DNA of 64,000 bases. It comes from Pseudobacteriovorax antillogorgiicola. Lineage in GTDB: Bacteria; Bdellovibrionota_B; Oligoflexia; Oligoflexales; Oligoflexaceae. Made by a program: the position numbers and the translations under genes. The notes beneath the pieces were generated by a model. It worked only from the letters and a program-made list of their open reading frames with translations. It did not search any database and was not told the DNA's origin. Positions 17,214 to 25,331 of this stretch are shown in pieces (the stretch's first letter is position 1; each line of letters begins with the position of its first letter). The stretch covers positions 1-64,000 of the forward strand of contig NZ_FWZT01000027.1 in NCBI RefSeq assembly GCF_900177345.1. Reading direction: 5' to 3'.

Positions 17214-18197
17214 TTACTTTCCTCCCACTTCGTAACAAGCAACCTTGTGTCCACTATCACCTAGAGAAGTAAACTCTGGAGTTTTCTTAAAGCATTCTTC
17301 TTGAGCCAAATGACAGCGGGTATTGAAGCGACAACCTTGGGGAAGATTTTTTAGACCAGGTACGGTGCCCTCAATCGTGAAAAGCTTATTATCTTTATGG
17401 TCGTCCAAACTTGGAATCGATTTCAGGAGGCCCTTGGTGTAAGGATGCGAAGGGTTCTTAAAGATATCTCTTACGGGACCGTACTCGACAGCTTTTCCTG
17501 CATACATCACCACCACATGATCTGCCACCTCGGCAACCACACCCAAATCATGGGTAATGAACATGATCGAGGTGCCTTTTTCTTCCTGAAGACGCTTCAT
17601 CAAGCGGATAATTTGAGCCTGAATCGTTACGTCCAGGGCTGTTGTCGGCTCGTCTGCAATGAGTAGGCTCGGCTCACAGGCAAGAGCCATAGCAATGACG
17701 ATACGTTGCCGCATACCACCGGATAATTGAAATGGATATTCATCAATACGCTTTTCCGGGGCTGGAATACTCACCAACTTCAGCATGCGCAAAGCCTCTT
17801 GCCTAGCTTGCTTTCGGCTCATGCCGCGGTGAATTCGAAAGACCTCACCAATCTGTTCACCAATCGTGTAAACAGGATTCAGTGCTGTCATGGGCTCTTG
17901 GAAAATCATCGATATCTTATTGCCGCGAATGGCTCTCATCTCTTCTTTTTTCAACGCGGCCAGGTCTGTGCCATCAAATAGTATTTGGCCACCATCGATT
18001 TTACCGTTGGCCTCTTGCACCAAGCCCATAATCGACATTGCTGTTACAGATTTACCGCAACCTGATTCGCCTACAACGGCAAGGGTTTTTCCTTTTTCGA
18101 CCTGAAAGCTCACCCCATCTAGGGCACGGATACGCCCATCCTCTGTTTTGAAAGAGGTCTGGAGTTGATTCACTTGCAGAAGAGCTGCTGATTCCAT
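17214..18197 (-). CDS. oppD: oligopeptide ABC transporter ATPase OppD
   Basis: The 327-residue ATPase has Walker A GESGCGKS, signature [15 protein letters not shown] (the OppD/DppD form), Walker [13 protein letters not shown] and HDLGVVAE. The C-terminal [15 protein letters not shown] cluster matches the family. First gene of the operon; AGGAAG precedes its ATG. The order D-F-A-B-C differs from the usual A-B-C-D-F, with ATPases first. Confidence 0.92.
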   Translation of the reverse strand: MESAALLQVNQLQTSFKTEDGRIRALDGVSFQVEKGKTLAVVGESGCGKSVTAMSIMGLVQEANGKIDGGQILFDGTDLAALKKEEMRAIRGNKISMIFQEPMTALNPVYTIGEQIGEVFRIHRGMSRKQARQEALRMLKLVSIPAPEKRIDEYPFQLSGGMRQRIVIAMALACEPSLLIADEPTTALDVTIQAQIIRLMKRLQEEKGTSIMFITHDLGVVAEVADHVVVMYAGKAVEYGPVRDIFKNPSHPYTKGLLKSIPSLDDHKDNKLFTIEGTVPGLKNLPQGCRFNTRCHLAQEECFKKTPEFTSLGDSGHKVACYEVGGK

Positions 18198-18466
18198 ATG
18201 TGTCTTCCTGCCATTTATACATACTTGGCGATATAGATGCTATCTCTTCTAATCTATTTCGCCCAGTCTTGCAATTAGGATGCACGCCACAACCTCTACA
18301 TTGACGCACCCTAAGGAGCCTTACTTAAACGGATCTTTACGATTTTCGCAAGCAGCTTGGCAGGTTGAATCCTAAGCAAAAAAATGTGCGTCAGAAATTA
18401 GGTAGCAAAACCCAAGAAAAACCGATAAAAAAGATTTGCACCGAGCCCACCGCACGAGGAGATACC

Positions 18467-19726
18467 GTGAGCCCGCAAAACTTGCTTATTCTATTTGTCG
18501 GACTTCGTCTGTTTCAACATCTTTGTGAGCGCTATCTCGCCCATCTGAACCGCTCCTTCTACGAAGACCCTAAACGTCGAGAAGAGGCCTGTCAGGCACT
18601 CAATATAGCCGCTGATGATATGGAAAAGACGCTACAGTACTCACGGGACAAAAACCGTTTCGGAGCGATCAACAGCTGGGTCTCTACGATAATAACACTC
18701 GCATTCCTAGTTTTGGGTGGCTTGGGTTGGGTGGAAGGCATGGCTCAAAGCCTGTCTGATAGCTTGGGCATGGGAAGCATCGTGACTGGCCTTGCCTTCT
18801 TTGGCATTATCACGCTCTTGTCTAGCCTACTGAGCATTCCCTTCGAGCTTTATCATACCTTCGTTCTAGAAGCCAAACACGGCTTCAATCGACAGTCGAT
18901 GAAAGGCTTTTGGCTCGACCGCGTGAAAGGTTTGGTCGTTGGCTCCATTCTCGGTGGTGCTTTGCTTGCAGTTCTACTCTGGATTATGGCTAGCATGGGC
19001 AATCAATGGTGGATCGTAGCCTGGCTTGTAGTATTCGGGTTCAGCTTGCTGACTGTTTGGCTGTACCCCACCGTCCTAGCCCCTCTATTCAACAAGTTCT
19101 CTCCCCTGGATGAAGGAGAGCTTAAAGACAAAATTTTTACCTTAGCAAAGAAGGTTGAGTTCGAAGCAGACGGCATTTCTATCATGGACGCGTCAACTCG
19201 CTCATCACATGGCAATGCCTATTTTACAGGTGTGTTCGGCAAGAAGAAGATTGTCCTCTTCGATACCCTGGTAAAATCCATGTCGACCGACGAAATTGTC
19301 GCGGTCTTGGCTCACGAGCTAGGCCACTTCAAACTTCATCATATTCGCTGGAGTTTGATCCGAAGCTTCTTTATGACTGGCTTCATGTTCTTTTTGATCA
19401 GCTTGGCCCTTCCCGTAGAGAGCTTGTATCAAGCGTTTCATCTGGACGGTATCAGCGACTACGGTGCGCTCACCATGTTCTCCCTATGGTTCGGACCAAT
19501 TGGCTTCCTCATCCAGCCTTTGAGCAACTTTATGTCACGACGCAACGAGTTCGCCGCCGATGCTTTTGCCCTCAATAATGTGGCAGATAAAAAGCTATTG
19601 GGCGATGCCTTGCTCAAGCTACGAGAGAATAGTCATGTTATGCCTATTTCACACAGAGCTTTCTCGACGGTATATCACTCGCACCCACCTCTTCTTGAGA
19701 GATTGAAAGCAATGGGTTACATTTAG
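18467..19726 (+). CDS. M48 family (Ste24-type) membrane metalloprotease
   Basis: The frame extends upstream to TTG 18365, but GTG 18467 follows GAGGAG (18456-18461) with five-base spacing and starts just before the first transmembrane helix. The 419-residue product has the CAAX-protease-like N-terminal part of several membrane helices, the FELYHTFVLEAKHGFN motif of Ste24-type enzymes, the zinc site HELGHFKLHH and the third ligand Glu in EFAADAFAL. Family members cleave membrane or misfolded proteins; in bacteria, which do not prenylate proteins, they act in envelope quality control. The lexA gene follows after 36 bases, so the two may be co-transcribed. Confidence 0.87.
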   Translation: MSPQNLLILFVGLRLFQHLCERYLAHLNRSFYEDPKRREEACQALNIAADDMEKTLQYSRDKNRFGAINSWVSTIITLAFLVLGGLGWVEGMAQSLSDSLGMGSIVTGLAFFGIITLLSSLLSIPFELYHTFVLEAKHGFNRQSMKGFWLDRVKGLVVGSILGGALLAVLLWIMASMGNQWWIVAWLVVFGFSLLTVWLYPTVLAPLFNKFSPLDEGELKDKIFTLAKKVEFEADGISIMDASTRSSHGNAYFTGVFGKKKIVLFDTLVKSMSTDEIVAVLAHELGHFKLHHIRWSLIRSFFMTGFMFFLISLALPVESLYQAFHLDGISDYGALTMFSLWFGPIGFLIQPLSNFMSRRNEFAADAFALNNVADKKLLGDALLKLRENSHVMPISHRAFSTVYHSHPPLLERLKAMGYI

Positions 19727-19762
19727 AGTCGAGTCGTCATTTCGAATCGCCAGGAGATCGCC

Positions 19763-20422
19763 TTGGATAAGCTGACTAGCAAGCAACAGAAGGCTTTTGA
19801 TTTTATCAGACATCACACCGAGTCAAAGGGCTACTCGCCAAGTTTGCGAGAGCTTTGCCATTTCATGGGCTATAAGGCAGTCGGTTCGGCCCAGGACGTG
19901 ATTGCTTCTCTCCGCAGAAAAGGCTATCTGGAGCTGGCAGCGAAACAGAAAGCTCGCACCTTGATCATTACGAGCCAAGCCAAGAGAAAGTTCACGACCA
20001 CAAGAGTCGAGGAAGATTTTGATACCATATCGATTCCCCAACTCGGCTCGGTACCCGCTGGCCTGCCCGTTGAGGCTATTCCAGATGCCGCCGGCTCACT
20101 CAAAGTTTCGCCCTCACTTCTTCCCAGACCAATGCCTCCTCGCCACAAGCTATTCGCTTTGCAAGCTTCGGGCTTGAGTATGATCGGCGCTGGTATCCTA
20201 GATGGTGACTGGTTGATTGTAAAAAGCCAAGAAGAAGCGACCCCTGGCTCCATTGTGGTTGCCCTTGTGGATGGCGATGCGACGGTTAAACGCTTGATGC
20301 AGGACCAAGATAAAGGCTGGTATCTTAAGCCAGAGAATGTCGATTTTAAGCCAATTTTTGCCTCTGATAATGAGTTTCAAGTTATTGGCAAAGTGATCGG
20401 TCTGCAACGAACGGTTTTCTAA
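19763..20422 (+). CDS. lexA: LexA repressor
   Basis: TTG 19763 follows AGGAG with six-base spacing. The 219-residue protein has an N-terminal winged helix (TSKQQKAFDFIRHH ... SPSLRELCHFMGY) and a C-terminal S24 peptidase domain. The self-cleavage bond is Ala99-Gly100 in SVPAGLP, and the catalytic pair is Ser139 (GLSMIGAGI) and Lys176 (ATVKRL). LexA represses DNA-damage genes until RecA filaments trigger its cleavage. The recognition helix is unlike that of E. coli LexA, so its operator will differ. The imuA-imuB-dnaE2 cassette, a standard LexA target, is 2.7 kb away. No clear LexA site is seen directly before lexA. Confidence 0.9.
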   Translation: MDKLTSKQQKAFDFIRHHTESKGYSPSLRELCHFMGYKAVGSAQDVIASLRRKGYLELAAKQKARTLIITSQAKRKFTTTRVEEDFDTISIPQLGSVPAGLPVEAIPDAAGSLKVSPSLLPRPMPPRHKLFALQASGLSMIGAGILDGDWLIVKSQEEATPGSIVVALVDGDATVKRLMQDQDKGWYLKPENVDFKPIFASDNEFQVIGKVIGLQRTVF

Positions 20423-20448
20423 AGCCGACCTGACCTCAACACGGTAGC

Positions 20449-22455
20449 CTAGCTAACCTTAACAGCAAGCAAAGAGCGATCGTCTTCAAGACGAAAGTCC
20501 TGACCGATCTCATCCAAGGCTTGATGGATACCATCCACATCAAGCTCTTGCTTTCCTTCAAGGTATCTGAAAAGCCGCTTGAATGCCCGCGAGCCTTCCA
20601 TATAGCCATCCGTAAAGGTAAATGCATGTGTAGTTTCATCAATCTGAAGCCTTTGGCTGACAATCTTATGATTCAACGATAGACCTAAAGAACTGCTCCG
20701 CAGAGGCAGATACTGTGCACCCGATGCTTTGATTAAAAACCAGCCTGGTGAACCAGCATTGTAAAAGGTAACATCACCAGAATCACGAAGAGCAACCGCT
20801 GCACAAGTCGTTGTAATTTGCTGATTGAATAGAATAGCCAGCCGTTGATTGATGCGCCCCAGAGCATCTTCCAGGCTTAGATCAAGCTTTTCACACTCAC
20901 CCAGGATACCTATGATCACAGCAACTGGGATGGCTGCAGAAGGCCCTTTGCCAACCACATCGCCTAAGATAATACGCTCTTCGTTTGGATTCACATGCCA
21001 CACATATAACCAATCACCACTCATCTCCTGAGCAGACTCATACTTCATACCTATAGTATAGGCTTGAAAATTCATCCTCATTTTATCTGGCAACAAAATT
21101 TCCTGAACTGCCTTACCGAGGTTCAAACGTTCTTCTAACTTGATCTTCTTATTCTCCTGCTCCAGGCGCAGAGATTTTTCTGAATAATAGTCTTTTTCAA
21201 TTTGAACTTTAATAAACTCACTCCCTAAGCGCTCATGCACATAGAATATCAAGCCAGAGCCAAGAAATCCTACAATAGGCAAGAACCAGGCAACGACGAT
21301 ACTGTGATAGCAGAACAGATAGACACTGATTATAAAGTAGAGCGAGGCAAAAAGCAGGGAAAGCCCCCAAAATTGAATGGGTCCAGACTTCAACCCCAGA
21401 AAAAGGCCCAGCAGACACAAGATCACCACCAAAACATCGTCATGATCAAAGGTCTTAAGCCAGGTTCCTTGTATGGCCGAGTCTGCTACGGTAGCGACTA
21501 AAAAGCCTGCTGGAATCTCACCGAAAGGGGCACCTTCAAAAAAGGCCGTTGATCCAGTATAGAAATTAAATAAGACAACGACCACATCTCCTTCGCTAAC
21601 ATTCTTTTCTGCATCCCCGTTTCGCGCACGTTTGATCATAGAGCGCATACTTTTTGAAATGCGGTAGTAATCGATTACCGGGCGATGGTTGATGATCGAT
21701 GCTCCCTTGCGCGTCATTGGAACCTCGTGGCCGTTCACATAAAGCTCACCATCCATGAGCTTGAGATCATGACCGGCATAAAGGCCAAGATATGGCACCA
21801 GATAATCCTTGCGATAGAGCACCATGGGGAAGAACGTACCATCATCATTCTGCTTGATGTGCCCAACTCCATTGAATGCTCCCTCATAGGCAGAAGCATA
21901 GCCATAGGCAATCCCCGACTGCTTCTGAAACTTAAATTTTTTAGGGTCATGTTCGGCGCCTCCAGGATATTTACTGAAACGATACTGGTCTGTTTCTAAA
22001 TTCAGCTCCTGGCGATAGGCAATGCTACGATAATTAAAATAGGAGCCTGAGTAGATCGGCACATCGATCTTGGCCAGACGATCCAACCAATAGTCTGCTT
22101 CGGGGCCTTTAGGGGTCTCTCCAAACAAGCGATCCAAAATAATCACTTTGGGCTTCTTGCGAGCAATATTTTCTACCAAGAGCACAAAGTCTTTTAAGCC
22201 AATCTCGTTGTCCCCTAAAAAAGCCACCGACTGATCGTCTAAGGCAAAGATCTTCAGTTTTGGAGACAAGGGAGGCGTCTGCTCAAGGCGATTGCGAAGA
22301 ATGAAGTCTACCGGGTGAGATATATAGGTTTGGATGGATGATTTAAGAAAACTCGTTTGCACTAGCAAGAGCACACTGATCCAGAAAATCCATAGGAGAA
22401 TAAAAACTCTCATGGAAGTGCGGCTGTTGCCTGCTTTTTGAGCGTCTGTCGACAC
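20449..22455 (-). CDS. CHASE2 sensor - SpoIIE/PP2C phosphatase
   Basis: The 668-residue protein starts at GTG 22455. Order: a short cytoplasmic tail and transmembrane helix (about 17-37); an extracytoplasmic CHASE2 domain (about 45-340, with KLKIFALDDQSV and VIILDRLFGE); three transmembrane helices (about 345-420); a coiled coil; and a SpoIIE-type phosphatase domain (about 440-668) with MSGDWLYVW, LGDVVGKGPSA, YNAGSPGW and FTDGYME. The metal-binding Asp residues are kept. Such proteins dephosphorylate anti-sigma-antagonist proteins in partner-switch systems in response to an outside signal. No anti-sigma gene is adjacent, so the target is elsewhere. Confidence 0.88.
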   Translation of the reverse strand: MSTDAQKAGNSRTSMRVFILLWIFWISVLLLVQTSFLKSSIQTYISHPVDFILRNRLEQTPPLSPKLKIFALDDQSVAFLGDNEIGLKDFVLLVENIARKKPKVIILDRLFGETPKGPEADYWLDRLAKIDVPIYSGSYFNYRSIAYRQELNLETDQYRFSKYPGGAEHDPKKFKFQKQSGIAYGYASAYEGAFNGVGHIKQNDDGTFFPMVLYRKDYLVPYLGLYAGHDLKLMDGELYVNGHEVPMTRKGASIINHRPVIDYYRISKSMRSMIKRARNGDAEKNVSEGDVVVVLFNFYTGSTAFFEGAPFGEIPAGFLVATVADSAIQGTWLKTFDHDDVLVVILCLLGLFLGLKSGPIQFWGLSLLFASLYFIISVYLFCYHSIVVAWFLPIVGFLGSGLIFYVHERLGSEFIKVQIEKDYYSEKSLRLEQENKKIKLEERLNLGKAVQEILLPDKMRMNFQAYTIGMKYESAQEMSGDWLYVWHVNPNEERIILGDVVGKGPSAAIPVAVIIGILGECEKLDLSLEDALGRINQRLAILFNQQITTTCAAVALRDSGDVTFYNAGSPGWFLIKASGAQYLPLRSSSLGLSLNHKIVSQRLQIDETTHAFTFTDGYMEGSRAFKRLFRYLEGKQELDVDGIHQALDEIGQDFRLEDDRSLLAVKVS

Positions 22456-22519
22456 GGCCTCTGATCCTGCTTTTTCTGGTATTTTCAGCAGTTTCTCATC
22501 GACATTCTAAGATTTTTCT

Positions 22520-23065
22520 TTATGTTTTTGGCAGACCATATTTAGCGGCAAAGAAGCCCGCAACAAAGCCAAACAGATGAGCCTCCCACGAAATGAACGG
22601 CGAGAGCGGTAAAACCCCCACAATGGTACCGCCCCACAGAATCATAACCGCCATAGAAACTAGGATGTGTTTGAACTTTCTTTCGAAAAAACCAATAAAG
22701 ATCAAATACGAGAAAAGACCAAAAACAAGGCCTGATGCCCCTACATGATTTCCCTCGCGAGCAAAGATCCATGTAAGCAAACCCTGCACAACCATCATAT
22801 AAAGCACAATACTGCCGGTGGCGCCGCGGGCGACCCAAGAAAAAATAATGCCAAAAATGATCATCCCAGTGGTGTTAGCAATCAAGTGATTCCAACCGCC
22901 ATGGATAAAGGGGGAGGTGAAAATTCCTATCAAGCCCCACATCTCACGGGGGTATAGGCCAAATTGAGCAAGGTTGGGATAAACCAGACTTAAGATAAAG
23001 CCAAGCCACATCAACACAATTAGCTTGATCACAATACTATAGGATGCACGACGGCTCGGAGACAT
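22520..23065 (-). CDS. rhomboid family intramembrane serine protease
   Basis: The 181-residue membrane protein has about six helices. The catalytic Ser lies in GNHVGASGLVFG, with the Asn/His of HLIANTTG in the second helix and the catalytic His in WEAHLFGFVAG near the end. Rhomboids cut transmembrane helices of partner proteins inside the bilayer. The size is that of the compact bacterial core type. GAGG precedes the ATG. It stands alone, divergent from the imu cassette. Confidence 0.88.
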   Translation of the reverse strand: MSPSRRASYSIVIKLIVLMWLGFILSLVYPNLAQFGLYPREMWGLIGIFTSPFIHGGWNHLIANTTGMIIFGIIFSWVARGATGSIVLYMMVVQGLLTWIFAREGNHVGASGLVFGLFSYLIFIGFFERKFKHILVSMAVMILWGGTIVGVLPLSPFISWEAHLFGFVAGFFAAKYGLPKT

Positions 23066-23118
23066 AGGACCTCATAGGCAAAAGATTGCGCCGATTCAAA
23101 AAGATAGCATCTGCGCCA

Positions 23119-23162
23119 TTGACAAGAAATCTGAAAACCAAGTACCATAATTTTGTATGGTA
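23119..23162 (+). promoter_or_regulatory. imu cassette promoter with palindromic operator (candidate LexA site)
   Basis: A perfect inverted repeat TACCATA (23143-23149) / TATGGTA (23156-23162) with a 6-base centre lies 15 bases before the imuA start. TTGACA at 23119-23124 could be the -35, and the -10 would then fall on the left arm (TACCAT, 18-base spacer). A repressor on this site would block transcription. LexA is the obvious candidate from pathway knowledge, but no second copy of the site was found before lexA. Confidence 0.5.
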
Positions 23163-23177
23163 TTTGAGAGGTGTATG

Positions 23178-23846
23178 ATGAGTTCGGGCCAAATGTCAGA
23201 TAATAACAGTAAAAGCATGCAGTTAGATAATAGTAACCACTCCTTTAGCAGCGGTAGTGGTCTGTCTAACGCAGCTCAACTGGCCACCCAACGTCTTCAT
23301 TTACCGTCTTCGATCTCGCAGGTGAACCAGGCGCTCGAAGGTGGCCTTCGCTGGGGAGAGCTGTCCGAATGGGGATCTCCCTGGGGCTCTGGCGGGCGCG
23401 AGCTTATCATCCGCTTCTTATCCCCCCTACATCAAGCTTCGCAGGAACCTTATTGGTGCCTGTGGATCCAAGGCCAGGAAGGCGTGAACGTTTACCCACC
23501 GGCCTGGGAAGCTAAGGGGGTGAACCTCAAGTACATTCGCTTTACTAAGAGCTTGAACCCTATCAAGGATTTGAAGCCTGTCTTTCTAAATCCATTTTTC
23601 AAGGTGATCGTGCTCGACTGTCCCCAGCAACTCAGCGCCGAAGACTGCCAATTTCTGAGTCGCCAAGCACGCTGCCACCGGCAGTCGATTATTTTGATTC
23701 GCAACTATTTTTTGAGTCCTAAAAAAGGCAATGTCTGGGCAAAGCTACGTCTCAACTGTTGGCACAATCACTTGCATAACCAGTTCTACTTGAAAGTCGT
23801 AAAAGGTCTCTCGCCACGGCAGGCTGCCTTTCGACTTGAGCACTAA
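23178..23846 (+). CDS. imuA: ImuA-like protein of SOS mutagenesis cassette
   Basis: ATG 23157 is possible, but GAGAGG at 23166-23171 directs starts at 23175 or 23178; 23178 gives 222 residues. The sequence follows the ImuA (SulA/RecA-like) layout: GALEGGLRWGELSEWG, a P-loop-like position with WGSGGRELII, WIQGQEGVNVYPPAWEAKGV, and LDCPQQLSAEDCQFL. The Walker lysine is absent. ImuA partners with ImuB and DnaE2 in error-prone lesion bypass. It is followed by imuB after 12 bases. Divergence is high but position and motifs agree. Confidence 0.75.
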   Translation: MSSGQMSDNNSKSMQLDNSNHSFSSGSGLSNAAQLATQRLHLPSSISQVNQALEGGLRWGELSEWGSPWGSGGRELIIRFLSPLHQASQEPYWCLWIQGQEGVNVYPPAWEAKGVNLKYIRFTKSLNPIKDLKPVFLNPFFKVIVLDCPQQLSAEDCQFLSRQARCHRQSIILIRNYFLSPKKGNVWAKLRLNCWHNHLHNQFYLKVVKGLSPRQAAFRLEH

Positions 23847-23858
23847 AAGGAGCATGCT

Positions 23859-25331
23859 GTGATGAAACAAGTTCTATTATTTCCAGAACTCGACCAACCC
23901 GAGTTGAACTATGAGCAACTTTTTTTGGCAATCGTTTGCCGCCGCCAAGACGATAAACTCTATAGTAAGCTTGCGGAACTTTCCCCCAAGGTGATGCCTT
24001 GGGTTGATGGCATTTATCTTGTCGACTTAGGATTCTGCAGCAACTACTGGAAAACCTTAGCCGCTCAAAGTCGACGCGAATGCATCGACTTATGGAAGGA
24101 GTTACTCCAAAAGTCACTTCCAGACAACAGCTACTATGGGGCTTTAAGTCCACATCCATGGCGCAGCTTACTGCTTGCATACACTCTAGAAGAAGTTGGT
24201 ATGAAAGGCTTATTTCACATTGATGGCATGCAGGGGAAAAATATATTTCCTCACGTTTCGTGGGAGCTATGGTGGCGAACTGCGGAGGAGCTAGGTGAGA
24301 ATAGCATCAAGCAAAAGCTGATGACATCAGCTCAAAGGCAAAAATTTAGGCAAAACCTTCGCAAGATGCAGATCGCTATGAAGCGTCTAGCCTGCCAAAA
24401 ACCGATTCACATTCAACATATGCAGCCTCCGCAAATGAAACGTCGCTACGGTGATATTATTTGCGATTTGTGGGCATGGTCTTATCATAATAAGCAAAGT
24501 CAAATGATAGATTCATTAGAAACGACCGATCGCTTTCCGTGGCAAGACTATACCCCAGAAGAAAAGCCTAGAATCAAAAGAAATTTAGACTTTCCACTTT
24601 TGGAGTGGAGTGTCATTGAAGAACTTTTGCGCGATGATCTCAATTGTATTTGTCTCTCACCTTCTTTTAACGAAGGTCAGCATATTATGAGTTTGGAGTG
24701 GCGATTGGTCCTTCACGATTTATCTGAAGTAACCATCCCTGTGTTTTTTCGAAACCCCCATCATCTCCACGACGAAACCCCACATCAACGGACCGCGCTG
24801 CTCCAGATTCAGTATCAGTTCGAAGAGTACCAGCGTTCTTGCCAAGACCGCTACCAAGAGGTGGAGCAAGTGCCGCCACCAATCGTGTCATGGGTTCTTG
24901 AAATCAAGCACTGCCTAGCCAGAACCCCTAGCCTCAACCACCTTTTTGATGAGCACCAACCCGAAACTCAGGATTTGTTTCGCTTGGAAAATCAAGTGGC
25001 GGCTCCCCTGACCTCTTATCAATTAGTGGATCACTGGGTTCCAGAAGATTCTTATAAAATGAATCATCAGCCAGGAGAGACAGGGCTCCAAGTAACCGAT
25101 AGTAGCCTGGCCTGTAAGAGGCCTCTATTTACTTACCGAAAACCACAGCCCTTCAAGCAAGGAAGGCAGGGAGGAATGTGGAAATTCACCGAACGAACTA
25201 TGGACAAATGGTGGCTGTCGCAGTCCCAGAATGTCCGGAGAGATTACTACCAATATGTCCGGGAAGACGAAAAGTATTGGGTCTTTCGCGATATAAAGGG
25301 GCATTGGTATATTCATGGCATATTCGCTTAA
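23859..25331 (+). CDS. imuB: ImuB-like divergent Y-family polymerase homologue
   Basis: AAGGAG (23847-23852) lies before GTG 23859 (ATG 23862 is an alternative). The C-terminal part is diagnostic for ImuB: RPLFTYRKPQPF, then WKFTERTMDKWW, RRDYYQYVRED and KYWVFRDIKGHWYIHGIFA. The N-terminal polymerase region is strongly diverged (LVDLGFCSNYW where a Y-family motif is expected), and the catalytic acidic residues cannot be found. Known ImuB proteins are catalytically inactive and recruit DnaE2 to the beta clamp. No classic clamp-binding QLSLF motif was spotted. It overlaps dnaE2 by 17 bases. Confidence 0.78.
   Translation: MMKQVLLFPELDQPELNYEQLFLAIVCRRQDDKLYSKLAELSPKVMPWVDGIYLVDLGFCSNYWKTLAAQSRRECIDLWKELLQKSLPDNSYYGALSPHPWRSLLLAYTLEEVGMKGLFHIDGMQGKNIFPHVSWELWWRTAEELGENSIKQKLMTSAQRQKFRQNLRKMQIAMKRLACQKPIHIQHMQPPQMKRRYGDIICDLWAWSYHNKQSQMIDSLETTDRFPWQDYTPEEKPRIKRNLDFPLLEWSVIEELLRDDLNCICLSPSFNEGQHIMSLEWRLVLHDLSEVTIPVFFRNPHHLHDETPHQRTALLQIQYQFEEYQRSCQDRYQEVEQVPPPIVSWVLEIKHCLARTPSLNHLFDEHQPETQDLFRLENQVAAPLTSYQLVDHWVPEDSYKMNHQPGETGLQVTDSSLACKRPLFTYRKPQPFKQGRQGGMWKFTERTMDKWWLSQSQNVRRDYYQYVREDEKYWVFRDIKGHWYIHGIFA

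Noticed and set aside
18052-18309. 85-codon minus-strand frame before oppD
   Set aside because: Overlaps the oppD start in another frame, with no homology or ribosome binding site.
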